DNA from: Sunxiuqinia indica
GTDB lineage: Bacteria > Bacteroidota > Bacteroidia > Bacteroidales > Prolixibacteraceae
DNA length: 64,000 nucleotides
Direction of reading: 5' to 3'
NCBI RefSeq assembly: GCF_009847015.1
Contig: NZ_WVEM01000005.1
Location: forward strand, 124,001 to 188,000
A program made the position numbers and the translations under genes. Positions within the stretch are counted from its first letter, which is position 1, and every line of letters begins with the position of its first letter. The notes below the pieces were generated by a model. It was given only the letters and a program-made list of their open reading frames with translations, was not told where the DNA came from and did no database searches. This document shows, one piece after another, positions 48,801 through 58,487 of the stretch.

Positions 48801-49023
48801 CCGTCCCATTATCCTGACTACATTTACAACCTTTGGTGGTTTAACTCCAATTATCCTGGAAAGTTCACGCCAAGCTTACTACCTCATTCCAATGGCCATT
48901 TCACTGGGGTTCGGAATTGTATTTGCAACTTCAATTATCCTGATTTTGGTTCCTTGCCTGTACATGATTTTGGAGGATGTGGTTAAAGCGGTAAAGCGTC
49001 AGAAAGCACGCATGATCGCCTAA
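45898..49023 (+). CDS. RND family efflux pump
   Basis: The 1041-residue pump has 12 membrane helices in two groups and two large periplasmic loops, with typical RND features near the start ([49 protein letters not shown]) and motifs such as [19 protein letters not shown], whose Asp pair is expected in proton relay. It exports drugs, solvents or other toxic compounds from the periplasm to the outside; specificity cannot be read. It belongs to the hydrophobic amphiphile group more than to heavy-metal CusA pumps, as the Met-rich metal motifs are missing. Confidence 0.93.
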   Translation: MANSTNDHTKKKESKGAIAYMARNSIAANLLMLILIGGGIWTMLYIQKEVFPQFQLDIVEVSVVYPGAAPAEVEKGILMPVEEAVRGVQGIKEITSTAREGSGRVVIELVTGSERMKAFQDIDQAVNRIRTFPDDIEEPEVVLQSQQRDVMELGLYGDTDIWTLRKLAEQLRDILLSTNGITQVEIGNVPDYVTHVEIPHHKLREYNLTLDEVASLLMQSSEDIPAGAVETQTGEILLRMKERKQWAEEFGQIDIITAANGARITLEDIAEITDGFEETGFHGQFNQQPSVELEIFRVGDQSPLDIAEKVQGVLADFEPSLPPGVKYRIDSNRAEDYQERLSLLTENGILAIVIVLIILALFLEIRLAFWVMMGMAISFIGGIMFLPLAGISINMISMFGFLVVLGIVVDDAIVVGENIYEKRQQGMGNMEAAIAGTKEISKPVVFSILTNIIAFIPLLFIPGTTGKFWWPMSMVVIVVLAVSLFEALFILPAHLGHSNPRKKNKIVQRIEGFQQKFATGFNRFVDRYYRPFLETSLKHRYITISCAIALFLIVGGYAYSDHMGVIMMPEVAADEIEAGVRLPVGTTPEQAAKVAGEITRSTQKMFDEHNLYEVAEGIKTNVRGQSFIDVEIVMLPPDERDMTARDVIELWRNEIGDIEGVDQITFEAERGPGGYQQDISVDLSHSDIEVLEKASQAFFDRMEAYEATRDVSDNYNKGKMQYDFKLLPEGRSLGLTPSEVGRQVRNAFYGALAMRQLRETNEIEVRVKLPLEERQDIYHLEDLVIRTPNGVEVPLFDVVEVRQGEAFTSINRRDGRRVVNVGMDVEPANATTRVLASIKSEELPQLRADFPGITWSFEGSQAEMRESTQALWGGFALAMLIIYALLAIAFNNYVQPLIVMTAIPFGIVGAVIGHILLGYDLSLISLMGVIALSGVVVNDSLIMIDYANRKREGMSVFDAIHEAGLRRFRPIILTTFTTFGGLTPIILESSRQAYYLIPMAISLGFGIVFATSIILILVPCLYMILEDVVKAVKRQKARMIA

Positions 49024-49091
49024 GTGAAACAACTTGGTATAACGTCGCTGGTTTTATTAATTTTCCGTTCTGAAACTTTAATTAAATTGAC

Positions 49092-49589
49092 ATGTCAGGA
49101 ACCGATGCGCAAGTACAAATACGTCAAATGAAAAAAGAAGATATCGCGGGAGCTGCCAATTTGGTTGCGAGAGCAATGAATGAGAATGAAGGGAAATGGG
49201 CTGATAAAACCATGAACTTTCATTTTGAATGTATGGAGAAAGGGATGAATGACGGACGTGAATACTATCTATGGTGGAAGGCTGATAAAATACAAGGCAT
49301 CGTTGGATTACATCATTACGAATGGGGCCCACCGGAAAACGTTTGGCTCGCCTGGTTTGCTGTTGATCCAATGTTGCAAGGACAAGGTTTTGGAAAACGT
49401 TTGCTTGATGCTGTTCATGAAAAGGCTGGCGACTTGGGTTATCAGAAATTCTTCATTGAAACCTACTTGCATCCCGATTTCGAAAAGGCAATTCGATTTT
49501 ACAAAAAATATGGTTTCACCGAGCATGGGCGTATCGACAATTATCTGCCTGATGGATCACAAATGTTAGTGTTGGGAAAATCAATTTGA
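49092..49589 (+). CDS. GNAT family N-acetyltransferase
   Basis: The 165-residue protein has the GNAT core: VQIRQMKKEDIAGAANLVARAM, WLAWFAVDPMLQGQGFGKRLLDAVHEKA with the acetyl-CoA-binding Q/R-x-x-G-x-G pattern, and the tail AIRFYKKYGFTEHGRIDNYLPDGSQMLVLGKSI. It transfers an acetyl group to an unknown amine substrate. It begins 68 bp after the RND pump gene, possibly a read-through partner but with no clear functional link. Confidence 0.9.
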   Translation: MSGTDAQVQIRQMKKEDIAGAANLVARAMNENEGKWADKTMNFHFECMEKGMNDGREYYLWWKADKIQGIVGLHHYEWGPPENVWLAWFAVDPMLQGQGFGKRLLDAVHEKAGDLGYQKFFIETYLHPDFEKAIRFYKKYGFTEHGRIDNYLPDGSQMLVLGKSI

Positions 49590-49615
49590 CCGGGAAAAGT
49601 TGAAATATCCGATCG

Positions 49616-50425
49616 TTAAATAAAGCGCTCCAACGCTTCCATGAAAAGTTTAGGTTGTTCTGCATGTAGCCAATGTCCGGCATTGGGGATTCGTTCGAAT
49701 TTCACTTCCGGGTAAATCTCTTTAATTTTTTTCTCGTCTTCGGCTGAAATGTATGGTGACTTCTCGCCTTTAATAAACAGAACCGGATAATTTAAAATCG
49801 GCATGCGGTCTTCCAGCCAGCGGTAGTTAACCCCACTGATGATCTCATCAAGATGATCATACAAAACATCAACATTGATGCGACAATCGAATTTCTTCGT
49901 GTCTTTTTTTCGGTATACGTTTTTGAGTAGAAACATCACCAAACTTTCGTTGTCCAGTTTCAAGGTTAAAAAGTCGGCGATATCTTCACGCGAATCATAT
50001 TGGTGAAGTCGAACTTCTTTCAGCGATTCTAAAATATGTTGATGTTGATAATACTGTCCTTTTTCCTGTAGTTCGAAATAGTTTTTGGGTGCGATATCGG
50101 CAATAATCAGTTTGTCGACTTTTTCGGGGTATTCGGCAGCAAAAAAGATTGCTGTTTTTCCACCCATGCTGTGACCAATAACCACTGCTTTGTCGATCTG
50201 ACGTTGTTCAAAGAAAGTGGCTAAATCTTCCGTCATGTCTTCGTAGGTATGCGTTTCGGCATTGGGCGATCGACCGTGGTTGCGTTGGTCAACCATATAT
50301 ACATGATAGCTTTTTCCCAGCTTTTTCCCTACGGTAAGCCAATTGTCCGACGACCCGTAAAGGCCGTGTAAAATCACAATAACTTGTTGGTTGTCTTTTC
50401 CTTCTTCCCGATAAAATAATTTCAT
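49616..50425 (-). CDS. Alpha/beta hydrolase
   Basis: The 269-residue protein has the alpha/beta hydrolase fold with the oxyanion region HGLYGSSDNWLTVGKKLG, the nucleophile elbow GHSMGGKTAIFFA (Ser in GHSMG), an acidic residue in the LFIKGEKSPYI region, and the catalytic His in NAGHWLHAEQP. It resembles the YbfF group of esterases or thioesterases. The substrate is unknown. It is codirectional with pdxJ, which lies upstream on the same strand, 54 bp away. Confidence 0.88.
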   Translation of the reverse strand: MKLFYREEGKDNQQVIVILHGLYGSSDNWLTVGKKLGKSYHVYMVDQRNHGRSPNAETHTYEDMTEDLATFFEQRQIDKAVVIGHSMGGKTAIFFAAEYPEKVDKLIIADIAPKNYFELQEKGQYYQHQHILESLKEVRLHQYDSREDIADFLTLKLDNESLVMFLLKNVYRKKDTKKFDCRINVDVLYDHLDEIISGVNYRWLEDRMPILNYPVLFIKGEKSPYISAEDEKKIKEIYPEVKFERIPNAGHWLHAEQPKLFMEALERFI

Positions 50426-50479
50426 AACTAATCGTGCTGTTTGTTCTGTTTAAGTTTAGTGATTAGTTGTTCGTTTACT

Positions 50480-51196
50480 TTAAGGCTCAATGCACTCCAG
50501 GTATTCGTGAATAGTATCCCGAAGTCCCATATACAACGCATCTGCAATTAAAGCATGCCCAATTGAGACTTCATCAATATATGGAATTTTATCGATCAGG
50601 AATTTCAGGTTTTTTAAGCTGAGATCGTGTCCGGCATTAATGCCCAAGCCTAATTCTTTGGCCAGTTTCGCAGCTTCAACAAACGGAGCTACGGCTTTAT
50701 CAGGATCAGATAAATACATGCTGGCATACGGCTCGGTGTACAACTCAATGCGGTCGGCTCCTACTTCCGCAGCACCTTCAACGGCTTTTAAATCAGGATC
50801 CACAAAAATAGATGTGCGAATTCCGACAGCTTTAAAGCGTCTGATAACATCAACCAGAAAATCGTGGTGCTCCACGGTGTTCCACCCATGATCCGAAGTA
50901 AGTTGCCCGGGCTGATCCGGAACTAACGTAGCCTGATCGGCTTTAACATCGGTCACCAAACGAATAAAATCTTCCGAAGGGTATCCCTCAATGTTAAATT
51001 CGGTGGTAATGTGAGGTTTAATATCATAAACATCCTGACGGGTAATGTGTCGTTCGTCGGGGCGTGGATGCACAGTAATTCCCTCGGCACCAAATTTCTG
51101 ACAGTATATTGCAGCATCAAGCACACTGGGCATTTTGCCTCCCCGCGAATTTCTTAATGTTGCTATTTTGTTTATATTTACACTAAGTCTGGTCAT
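50480..51196 (-). CDS. pdxJ: Pyridoxine 5'-phosphate synthase
   Basis: This 238-residue TIM-barrel enzyme joins 3-amino-2-oxopropyl phosphate and 1-deoxyxylulose 5-phosphate in vitamin B6 synthesis. It starts [20 protein letters not shown], the usual PdxJ start (51196), though an ATG at 51205 is also in frame. Motifs include [39 protein letters not shown], and [16 protein letters not shown]. It lies at the left end of the nadK-bamA region, divergent from the CBS gene. Confidence 0.95.
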   Translation of the reverse strand: MTRLSVNINKIATLRNSRGGKMPSVLDAAIYCQKFGAEGITVHPRPDERHITRQDVYDIKPHITTEFNIEGYPSEDFIRLVTDVKADQATLVPDQPGQLTSDHGWNTVEHHDFLVDVIRRFKAVGIRTSIFVDPDLKAVEGAAEVGADRIELYTEPYASMYLSDPDKAVAPFVEAAKLAKELGLGINAGHDLSLKNLKFLIDKIPYIDEVSIGHALIADALYMGLRDTIHEYLECIEP

Positions 51197-51249
51197 AATG
51201 ATCAAATAAGGGCTGCAAGTTACAATTTAGAATTGAAACAAATAAAAAA

Positions 51250-51915
51250 TTGATCGCAAAAGAACTCATATCAGATGTTATCCCATCGCTCAGACTCTCC
51301 GATGACGGGCAGAAAGCGTTGAATTGGATGGAGATTTTCCGAATATCGCACCTTCCGGTGGTTGATGGTCATGAGTACCTTGGCTTGATTTCGGACAAGG
51401 CCGTTTATGACCTGGATTTAATTGAGGTGAAAATGGAAGGTTGTCGCGATCATTTACTGCAACCCCATGTGCACATTAATCAGCATATTTACGAAGTGGC
51501 TTCGATAATGTCTGAGTTGAAATTAACGCTTGTTCCGGTGTTAGACTTAGAGCATACCTATCAAGGGGTAATTTCGGTTCTGGATTTGTCGAAAAAACTG
51601 GCAAGCCTGATGGCTGTGCACGAACCTGGCGGTATTATCGTTTTGGAGCTCACTCCACTGGATTATTCGCTGTCGCAAATTGCCCAGATCGTTGAGTCGA
51701 ATGATGCGAAGATTTTGAGCATATACACCTATAAAGGAGAAGGACCCAACGAATTTTTAGTTACCCTGAAAATAAATCAGGTTGACCTTTCACGAATAAT
51801 ACAGACCTTTGTACGGTATGACTATTCGATTCGGTCAGTATTTATGGATGACTCAATCCTGAATAATACTTACGACGACCGCTTTGATCAATTAATGAAA
51901 TATATGAACATTTAG
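51250..51915 (+). CDS. CBS-domain protein
   Basis: The 221-residue protein has two CBS domains (SLRLSDDGQKALNWMEIFRISHLPVVDGHEYLGLISDKAVYD, then HIYEVASIMSELKLTLVPVLD) and a C-terminal ACT-like part. CBS domains bind adenosyl ligands and sense energy state. The start appears to be a TTG at 51250, preceded by A-rich sequence; no ATG or GTG gives a better start. It precedes nadK by 12 bp in the same direction. Its partner is unknown. Confidence 0.82.
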   Translation: MIAKELISDVIPSLRLSDDGQKALNWMEIFRISHLPVVDGHEYLGLISDKAVYDLDLIEVKMEGCRDHLLQPHVHINQHIYEVASIMSELKLTLVPVLDLEHTYQGVISVLDLSKKLASLMAVHEPGGIIVLELTPLDYSLSQIAQIVESNDAKILSIYTYKGEGPNEFLVTLKINQVDLSRIIQTFVRYDYSIRSVFMDDSILNNTYDDRFDQLMKYMNI

Positions 51916-51927
51916 TGCCGTCAATAT

Positions 51928-52809
51928 ATGATAATTGCAATATTTGGAATTAATATCGAACCTGCTTTCACCCCCGACTTAGCCAAATTATTTTCCTTGC
52001 TGAAAGACCGACAGATCAATATTTACATTTACAAACCGTTTTTCGATTTTCTGCAATCCAATTATTCTTTAAAAGCTGAAGTTGCCGGGGTCTTTACGTC
52101 GGGAAAAGACCTGCCGGATGATGTTGAGTTTTTATTCAGTATTGGTGGCGACGGCACTTTTCTGCAATCAGTACTGACGGTAAAAAACAAATCGATTCCT
52201 GCAGTTGGGATTAACCTCGGACGATTGGGCTTTTTATCTGATATCTCGCGCGATGATATGCACGAAGCGATCGACCAGATCCTGAATCAGCAATTCCAGA
52301 TTGAAGAACGTTCGGTGCTGTGTTTGAAAGAAAAAGGAGCGTTGTTTGGCGATTTTAATTATGCCATAAACGAGATTGCTGTAACCAAGCTTGACACATC
52401 GTCGATGATCAATATTCACACCTATTTGAACGATGACTACTTAAGTACCTACTGGGCCGACGGGCTCATAATTTCCACCCCAACCGGATCTACAGCCTAT
52501 TCAATGAGCGTTGGGGGGCCAATTCTTACTCCTGATTCAAAGAACCTGGTAATTACTCCGATTGCCCCGCATAATCTGACCGTTCGCCCAATTGTTGTGC
52601 CCGAAAATGTTTCCATCCGCTTGCAGGTTGAAGGCCGTGGCTCACAGTTTCTTGCATCGCTGGACTCTCGTTCTGAAGCGATTCATTTCCCAGGTGAATT
52701 ACACATCAGCAAAGCCGATTTTCATGTAAAAACCCTTAAGCTTCCCGGGCATGGATTTTTCAATACACTTCGTAACAAGCTGATGTGGGGAGCTGACCGA
52801 AGAAATTAA
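51928..52809 (+). CDS. nadK: NAD kinase
   Basis: The 293-residue enzyme makes NADP from NAD and ATP or polyphosphate. It has the GGDGT motif (SIGGDGTFLQSV), GINLGRLGFLSDI, the NE motif in YAINEIAV, and DGLIISTPTGSTAYSMSVGGPIL. The gene follows the CBS-domain gene and precedes the DUF6089 gene, the usual order in Bacteroidota before the uppS-bamA envelope genes. Confidence 0.96.
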   Translation: MIIAIFGINIEPAFTPDLAKLFSLLKDRQINIYIYKPFFDFLQSNYSLKAEVAGVFTSGKDLPDDVEFLFSIGGDGTFLQSVLTVKNKSIPAVGINLGRLGFLSDISRDDMHEAIDQILNQQFQIEERSVLCLKEKGALFGDFNYAINEIAVTKLDTSSMINIHTYLNDDYLSTYWADGLIISTPTGSTAYSMSVGGPILTPDSKNLVITPIAPHNLTVRPIVVPENVSIRLQVEGRGSQFLASLDSRSEAIHFPGELHISKADFHVKTLKLPGHGFFNTLRNKLMWGADRRN

Positions 52810-52886
52810 ACTTTTATGCTTAACAATTTTTAACCTCTATTTCGGTTTTATAATAAGCAGTCGGTAAGATGTTTTGAGAATTATAT

Positions 52887-52894
52887 TACTTTTG
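52887..52894 (+). promoter_or_regulatory. -7 box before the DUF6089 gene
   Basis: TACTTTTG matches TAnnTTTG and lies about 100 bp before the DUF6089 start, so the following envelope run may have its own promoter. No -33 element at the right spacing. Confidence 0.4.
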
Positions 52895-52996
52895 TAGCTC
52901 TTGGAAGGAGTTATGATTTTAATGTCGTTATTGAATGCCAGAATGTTTTACCATACTGTCTTTTTATTATCAACCTTTCAAAGAAAAAGATAGTCG

Positions 52997-53791
52997 ATGA
53001 AAAGATTTTTTGCAGTCATTTTTTGTACCCTAACTTTAAGTTCAGTTTCGGCTCAGAATACAGCAGACATTGGTTTGTGGGGAGGCATTGGAAGTTACAT
53101 TGGCGACGTGACAAACATAGATAAAGCAAGTTCTTTGAATCCAAATGTTGGATTGTTTTTTCGTTACAACTTTAACTCGCGTGTGAGTTTAAGAACAAGT
53201 GCGATGTTAGGAACAATTGGTGCGACCGGTGAGTTTGAAACTCAGCCTTGGGAGTTCGACAAGTTTATGACCGATATTTCGCTGATGGGAGAATTTAATT
53301 TCTTTCGATATATTATCGGGAGCAAGCGATATAGCTCTACGCCATATCTTCTTGGAGGAGTTGGAGCCAGTTTGTATAATTACACGTACGATCCAAATCG
53401 GTTAAGCCCTGTGGTGTATTATCTAAACCCCGGGCAACTGGCAGGAGTACCAGCAAATGTCAGAGGCGAGCTTTTAACCGGCCAGGATGAAGCAGTTGTT
53501 GCGCTAAACATCCCCGTCGGGTTTGGATTTAAGTTTAATGTTGGAGGACGGTTGAGTGTGGGCATTGAGGCTATTCTCAGGAAATATTTTAATGATAAGA
53601 TTGACGATTTGGATGATCCGAGAAAATATTACTCAACAACAACTAATCTGGCTGGCGAAACCACTGAAGGATGGGTAAATTACAATGATTTCTTGCATAA
53701 CAACGATTTCACCTTACATTTGGGGCTTCATTTAACTTATCGGTTTTACCGGGGAAGAAATGAATGTCCGGTATATGAAAATATTAACTAG
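52997..53791 (+). CDS. DUF6089 family outer-membrane-like protein
   Basis: The 264-residue protein has a signal peptide (FAVIFCTLTLSSVSAQ) and beta-barrel-type alternation (NVGLFFRYNFNSRVSLRTSAMLG, PYLLGGVGASLYNYTYD, GLHLTYRFYRG). It fits the DUF6089 family, which in Bacteroidota sits directly before uppS and bamA. Some related proteins are linked to the PorT type of secretion, but I cannot assign this one a role. Six bp separate it from uppS. Confidence 0.85.
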   Translation: MKRFFAVIFCTLTLSSVSAQNTADIGLWGGIGSYIGDVTNIDKASSLNPNVGLFFRYNFNSRVSLRTSAMLGTIGATGEFETQPWEFDKFMTDISLMGEFNFFRYIIGSKRYSSTPYLLGGVGASLYNYTYDPNRLSPVVYYLNPGQLAGVPANVRGELLTGQDEAVVALNIPVGFGFKFNVGGRLSVGIEAILRKYFNDKIDDLDDPRKYYSTTTNLAGETTEGWVNYNDFLHNNDFTLHLGLHLTYRFYRGRNECPVYENIN

Positions 53792-53796
53792 AGTAA

Positions 53797-54540
53797 ATGA
53801 CCATTAAGGACAAAATACAGAAAGATAAATTACCGAAGCACATTGCCATTATCATGGATGGAAATGGACGTTGGGCAGCCAAACAAGGGAATCAACGAAT
53901 TTTTGGGCATGAGCATGGTGTTGAATCGGTTCGTTCAACTGTTGAAGGAGCAACTGAAATAGGAATTCAGTATTTAACCTTATATGCCTTTTCCACCGAA
54001 AACTGGTCGAGACCCCATGATGAAGTGAATGCTTTAATGGGACTTTTGGTACAGGCCATCAATGATGAAACGGAAAAATTGAAAGAACAAAATGTGCGTC
54101 TGACAATGATTGGTGATTTTGCCAGCCTGCCAAAAGATGTTCAAACAAAACTCAACTGGTCGATAAATGAATTGAGCAAATGTACTGGTTTAACGCTGGT
54201 ATTGGCGCTTAGTTATAGTTCGAAATGGGAAATAACCGAAGCCATTAAAAAAATTGCACAAGACGTAAAAGACGACAAATTACAAATTGACAATATCGAT
54301 AAAGATATACTTGATAACTACCTTGCTACAGTTGGAATACCAGACCCCGAATTATTAATCAGAACAAGTGGTGAAAACAGGATAAGCAACTTTTTGCTTT
54401 GGCAGATAGCTTATTCCGAATTCTATTTCACTCCTGTTCTTTGGCCCGACTTTCGGAAAGAAAATTTGTATGAGGCCATTTGTGATTATCAAAACAGGGA
54501 ACGACGGTTTGGTAAAACAAGTCAACAATTAGTTAGCTAA
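53797..54540 (+). CDS. uppS: Isoprenyl transferase (undecaprenyl diphosphate synthase)
   Basis: The 247-residue cis-prenyltransferase makes the undecaprenyl lipid carrier for peptidoglycan and O-antigen assembly. The start motif IAIIMDGNGRWAAKQGNQRIFGHEHG has the catalytic Asp, followed by TLYAFSTENWSRP and PELLIRTSGENRISNFLLWQIAYSEFYF. It is in the same run as bamA, 13 bp upstream of it, so lipid-carrier synthesis and outer-membrane assembly are likely coexpressed. Confidence 0.95.
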   Translation: MTIKDKIQKDKLPKHIAIIMDGNGRWAAKQGNQRIFGHEHGVESVRSTVEGATEIGIQYLTLYAFSTENWSRPHDEVNALMGLLVQAINDETEKLKEQNVRLTMIGDFASLPKDVQTKLNWSINELSKCTGLTLVLALSYSSKWEITEAIKKIAQDVKDDKLQIDNIDKDILDNYLATVGIPDPELLIRTSGENRISNFLLWQIAYSEFYFTPVLWPDFRKENLYEAICDYQNRERRFGKTSQQLVS

Positions 54541-54553
54541 TCAATTCCAGAAA

Positions 54554-57223
54554 ATGCAAAAACTGAAATTCTTCTTAATTCTATTCTTATTTAGTGTGAG
54601 TGCTTATGCACAAATTAACGAAAGCACTAATTTCTCGATTTACTATTCAAGTCCTAAAAAGTACACGATTGCCGGCATTGAGGTGCTGGGTATTCGCTAT
54701 CTTGACGCTGATGTCCTGATCCAAATTTCGGGTTTAGAGGTCGGTGAAGAGATCACTGTTCCCGGCGAAGCAATTACGACAGCGATAAAAAAGCTGTGGG
54801 GGCATCAGATGTTTTCTGATGTAAAAATTGAAGCCAGCAAAGTAGAGGGCAGTAAAATATGGCTGGATATTTATTTACAGGAAAGACCCAAACTGGCAGA
54901 TGTTAATTTTTATGGGGTTTCCAAAGGTGAAAAAGATGACATTACCGAAAAGGTTTTGCTCTTGAAAGGAAGTCAGGTAACCGACAACCAGTTAAATAAT
55001 GCAGAGCGGATTATAAAGGGGATATTTCTGGAAAAAGGCTTTTTAAATACCGAGGTGAATATTGTTCAGCGCGACGATACAGCCTCCGAAAACAGCGTTA
55101 TCCTTGATATTAACGTGGATAAAAAGGAGAAGGTTAAAATCGACGAAATTGTTTTTCACGGTGTCGAGCAACTGAACGAGAATAAGTTGAGGAAAGCCAT
55201 GAAGAAAACCAATGAAAAGCGGTTGAGAAACTTCTTCCAGACAAAGAAATTCAATGAAGAGAAGTTTATCGAGGATAAGAAAAATGTTGTCGATAAATAT
55301 AACCAGGAAGGTTATCGCGATGCTACAATTGTAAAAGATAGCATCAGTAAAGTTGATGAAGACCTGATTCGCCTGGACATATGGATTGACGAAGGTGAAA
55401 AATATTATTTCGGAGATGTTCAGTGGGTTGGAAATACAATCTATCCCGGCGAATATCTCGATGCATACCTTGGTGTTAAAAAAGGAGATGTATTTGATCA
55501 AAAATTATTGAACAAGCGATTGAACGAAGATGAGGATGCCGTGAGCAACCTATACCTCGATAATGGTTATTTATTCTTCAATTTAAATCCGGTTGAAGCC
55601 AGGGTTGAAAATGATACGATCGACTATGAGATGCGTATTTATGAAGGAAACCAGGCTACAATTAACAAGGTGCTGATTGAAGGAAATACAAAAACCCATG
55701 AGCATGTTGCCCGAAGAGAAATTCGCACACTGCCCGGAGATTTATTTAGTAAATCAAAGATCATCCGTTCGGTTCGTGAACTTTCGCAGCTGGGACACTT
55801 CGATCCCGAGGCTATTAATCCGAATGTTGTTCCGCATCCCGAAGATGGAACTGTTGATATTGCCTATCAGTTACAGGAGAAAGCAAACGACCAGATCGAG
55901 CTTTCCGGAGGTTGGGGAGCCAATATGTTTGTAGGAACAGTTGGTTTGAAATTCTCAAACTTTTCGGTTCGTAACATTCCCAATAAAGAAGCCTGGCGTC
56001 CTTTGCCAACCGGAGATGGACAAACATTAAGCTTGCGGGCACAAACCAGTGGAAAGTTTTATCAGTCCTACAGTTTCTCATTTATCGAGCCATGGTTAGG
56101 AGGTAAAAAACCAAATTCATTCTCCCTTTCGTTTTCACATTCGCGTGTGAATTATTCGGCCAACAACAACCTATATAGTGGTGGTTATGGTAGCCCCTAT
56201 GGAGGTTATGGAGGCTATGGAGGAGGCTATTCACCCTACGGATATGGAGGAGGTTATGGAGGTTATTCCCCATACGGATATAACCCTTATGGTTATGGAT
56301 ACGATCCCGGATCAAATTACACCTACAACGATAGTCAATCATCAGATGAGGATCAGATTCAGGTAACTACTCGTTTGGCATTGGGTTATGGATATCGTTT
56401 GAAATGGCCGGATGACTTTTTCACGGTTTATCATGAACTTTCATTGGAGCACTATAAATTGCAGAATATGTCTAGTGGAATCTACTCTTTTGTTACAGAA
56501 GATAGTGATTCCGGTAATGGAAGCTTCAATAACCTGAGTTTTAAAACGGCTTTTGGACGAAATTCGGTGGATAACCCATTGTATTCGAGAAGTGGTTCTG
56601 AGTTCTCTGTTAGCTTACAGTTTACGCCACCATTCTCCTTGTTTGACGATGTTGACTACAGTGATCCAAACCTATCGAGCGAAGATAAGTATAAGTGGAT
56701 TGAGTATCATAAATGGAACATGAAAGGTGCTTGGTTTACGCCACTTTCAACAAATCGAAACCTGGTATTGCACACCAAATTTGAATACGGATTTTTAGGT
56801 TACTACGATAAAAACCGGAGATCACCGTTTGAGCGGTTCCGGGTTGGAGGATCGGGAATGTCTGGATACAATTACTATGGAGCCGATATCATTTCTCTTC
56901 GTGGTTATGAGGATTATAGTTTGAGCCCCAATACTGGCTCGAATATGTACAATAAGCTTACAATGGAACTGCGATATCCGATTACCTTAAAACCGTCGGC
57001 AACCATTTATGTACTTGGTTTCCTTGAAGCTGGTAATGCCTGGATGGACTTTGAAAACTATAACCCCTTTAATTTAAAAAGATCGGCAGGAGCTGGTGTC
57101 CGAATCTTCCTACCCATGTTTGGTTTAATGGGAATCGATTGGGGATATGGATTTGACGAGTCAGGATATAAAGCGAATGCTGGAGGAAGCCAGTTTCACT
57201 TTGTTATCGGGCAGCAGTTCTGA
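54554..57223 (+). CDS. bamA: Outer-membrane assembly factor BamA with a Gly/Tyr-rich insertion
   Basis: The 889-residue protein has a signal peptide (FFLILFLFSVSAYAQ), five POTRA domains (about 35-420; first YTIAGIEVLGIRYLDADVL) and a C-terminal barrel ending in an aromatic residue (HFVIGQQF), as needed for BamA recognition. It inserts beta-barrel proteins into the outer membrane. An unusual feature is a stretch at about 540-586 composed almost only of Gly, Tyr, Ser and Pro in repeats such as GGYGGYGGG and SPYGYGG, in a predicted surface loop of the barrel. Two ompH genes follow at once. Confidence 0.93.
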   Translation: MQKLKFFLILFLFSVSAYAQINESTNFSIYYSSPKKYTIAGIEVLGIRYLDADVLIQISGLEVGEEITVPGEAITTAIKKLWGHQMFSDVKIEASKVEGSKIWLDIYLQERPKLADVNFYGVSKGEKDDITEKVLLLKGSQVTDNQLNNAERIIKGIFLEKGFLNTEVNIVQRDDTASENSVILDINVDKKEKVKIDEIVFHGVEQLNENKLRKAMKKTNEKRLRNFFQTKKFNEEKFIEDKKNVVDKYNQEGYRDATIVKDSISKVDEDLIRLDIWIDEGEKYYFGDVQWVGNTIYPGEYLDAYLGVKKGDVFDQKLLNKRLNEDEDAVSNLYLDNGYLFFNLNPVEARVENDTIDYEMRIYEGNQATINKVLIEGNTKTHEHVARREIRTLPGDLFSKSKIIRSVRELSQLGHFDPEAINPNVVPHPEDGTVDIAYQLQEKANDQIELSGGWGANMFVGTVGLKFSNFSVRNIPNKEAWRPLPTGDGQTLSLRAQTSGKFYQSYSFSFIEPWLGGKKPNSFSLSFSHSRVNYSANNNLYSGGYGSPYGGYGGYGGGYSPYGYGGGYGGYSPYGYNPYGYGYDPGSNYTYNDSQSSDEDQIQVTTRLALGYGYRLKWPDDFFTVYHELSLEHYKLQNMSSGIYSFVTEDSDSGNGSFNNLSFKTAFGRNSVDNPLYSRSGSEFSVSLQFTPPFSLFDDVDYSDPNLSSEDKYKWIEYHKWNMKGAWFTPLSTNRNLVLHTKFEYGFLGYYDKNRRSPFERFRVGGSGMSGYNYYGADIISLRGYEDYSLSPNTGSNMYNKLTMELRYPITLKPSATIYVLGFLEAGNAWMDFENYNPFNLKRSAGAGVRIFLPMFGLMGIDWGYGFDESGYKANAGGSQFHFVIGQQF
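56171..56310 (+). repeat. Gly/Tyr-coding low-complexity stretch in bamA
   Basis: The DNA is a degenerate repeat of GGNTAYGGN-type codons that encodes about 45 residues of Gly, Tyr, Ser and Pro. It reads in frame and is not found elsewhere in the window. Such repeats can change length by slippage. Confidence 0.75.
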
Positions 57224-57287
57224 TCGTTATAAGAATGGCTCGGTATTTGTAAACCTCGGAGATAGTATGAATTTAAATAGAATTGCC

Positions 57288-57803
57288 ATGAAGAAAAAAG
57301 TATTGTTATTTGTTTTTCTGATTGCTTTTGGAGCAACAGCGATGGCTCAGAAATACGCCTACATCGATACAGAATATGTTTTAGAAAATATTCCGGCTTA
57401 TAATGCAGCGCAGGAGCAGCTAGATCAAATTTCCAAACAATATCAAAAGGAACTGGAGACTATGCATGCTGACATTGAGCAGATGTATCAGGATTTTCAG
57501 GCCGAAGCTGTTTTGCTTTCCGAAGAAATGAAACGCAAACGTGAAGATGTCATTATTAGTAAAGAAAAAGAGTACAAAGACTTACAGCGTAAGTATTTTG
57601 GACGCGAAGGAGACTTATTTAAAAAGCGTCAGGGCTTAATTAAACCAATCCAGGATGATGTGTTTAATGCGGTTCAGGAACTAGCCAACGAAGGGAGCTA
57701 CGCCGTTATCTTCGACAAGGCCGGAAGCCTTACGATGCTCTATACAAACCCGAAATATGATCTTAGTGATCAGGTGCTTGAAAAGCTTGGTTATAAGAAT
57801 TAA
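57288..57803 (+). CDS. OmpH/Skp-like periplasmic chaperone, first copy
   Basis: The 171-residue protein has a signal peptide (KKVLLFVFLIAFGATAMAQ) and then long helices with coiled-coil character (YAYIDTEYVLENIPAYNAAQEQLDQISKQYQKELE and onward), the OmpH/Skp layout of jellyfish-like trimers holding unfolded outer-membrane proteins. I chose the ATG at 57288 because the upstream extension overlaps bamA and lacks a signal peptide. It follows bamA and precedes a second paralogue. Confidence 0.9.
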   Translation: MKKKVLLFVFLIAFGATAMAQKYAYIDTEYVLENIPAYNAAQEQLDQISKQYQKELETMHADIEQMYQDFQAEAVLLSEEMKRKREDVIISKEKEYKDLQRKYFGREGDLFKKRQGLIKPIQDDVFNAVQELANEGSYAVIFDKAGSLTMLYTNPKYDLSDQVLEKLGYKN

Positions 57804-57926
57804 TCAATTATATTTGTCAACGAATTTTTAAAATCTGACAAAACAAGTTAAATCTTCAGAATTGTTAATTTGATTTAATTCAGCTAAAACAAGAAAAATA
57901 ATAACTAACAAAGAAAAAATAACCAG

Positions 57927-58436
57927 ATGAAAAGTATTTTCAAAATTTGTTTCGTAGCGGTTCTATTCCTTTCAGCAGGAATGGTAAATGCACAAACATT
58001 AAAGTTTGCCCACATTGATACACAGGTTTTAATTCAGGCAATGCCTGAGGCAAAAACTGCACAAGCTACCATCGAGAAAGAGGCTAAGGGATTAGAAGAT
58101 CAAATGGGAACGCTGCAAAAAGAGTATCAAACTAAATTGCAGGATTTATCAAACAAGCAAGATTCATTAACTGAAATCGTATATCAATCAAAAGTTGAAG
58201 AATTACAGAGCCTTCAACAGCGCATTCAAAGCTTTAATAGTTCGGCACAACAACGTTTGCAACAAAAACAAAGTGAGCTGATGCAACCAATTTTTGCAAA
58301 AGCCAATGAAACCATTGAAGCTGTTGCGAAAGAACAAGGTGTAATTTACGTGTTTGACTCAAACAACCTGTTGTACAAGTCAAATCAAAGTATTGATTTA
58401 TTGCCACTTGTTAAAGCAAAGCTAGGAATTCAATAA
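57927..58436 (+). CDS. OmpH/Skp-like periplasmic chaperone, second copy
   Basis: This 169-residue paralogue has a signal peptide (ICFVAVLFLSAGMVNAQ), then KFAHIDTQVLIQAMPEAKTAQATIEKEAKGLEDQMG, with long Gln/Glu-rich helices. It lies 123 bp after the first copy and is followed by a strong terminator that ends the uppS-bamA-ompH run. Two tandem copies are common in Bacteroidota. Confidence 0.92.
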   Translation: MKSIFKICFVAVLFLSAGMVNAQTLKFAHIDTQVLIQAMPEAKTAQATIEKEAKGLEDQMGTLQKEYQTKLQDLSNKQDSLTEIVYQSKVEELQSLQQRIQSFNSSAQQRLQQKQSELMQPIFAKANETIEAVAKEQGVIYVFDSNNLLYKSNQSIDLLPLVKAKLGIQ

Positions 58437-58458
58437 GCTATAACGAAATAGTTTCAAG

Positions 58459-58487
58459 AAAGCCGTCTGATTCAGACGGCTTTTTTT
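58459..58487 (+). terminator. Terminator after the second ompH gene
   Basis: A near-perfect palindrome (AAAGCCGTCTGA / TTCAGACGGCTTT) is followed by seven Ts. It lies 22 bp after the stop. Its T-tract overlaps a TATTTTTG box that probably starts murI transcription. Confidence 0.88.
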
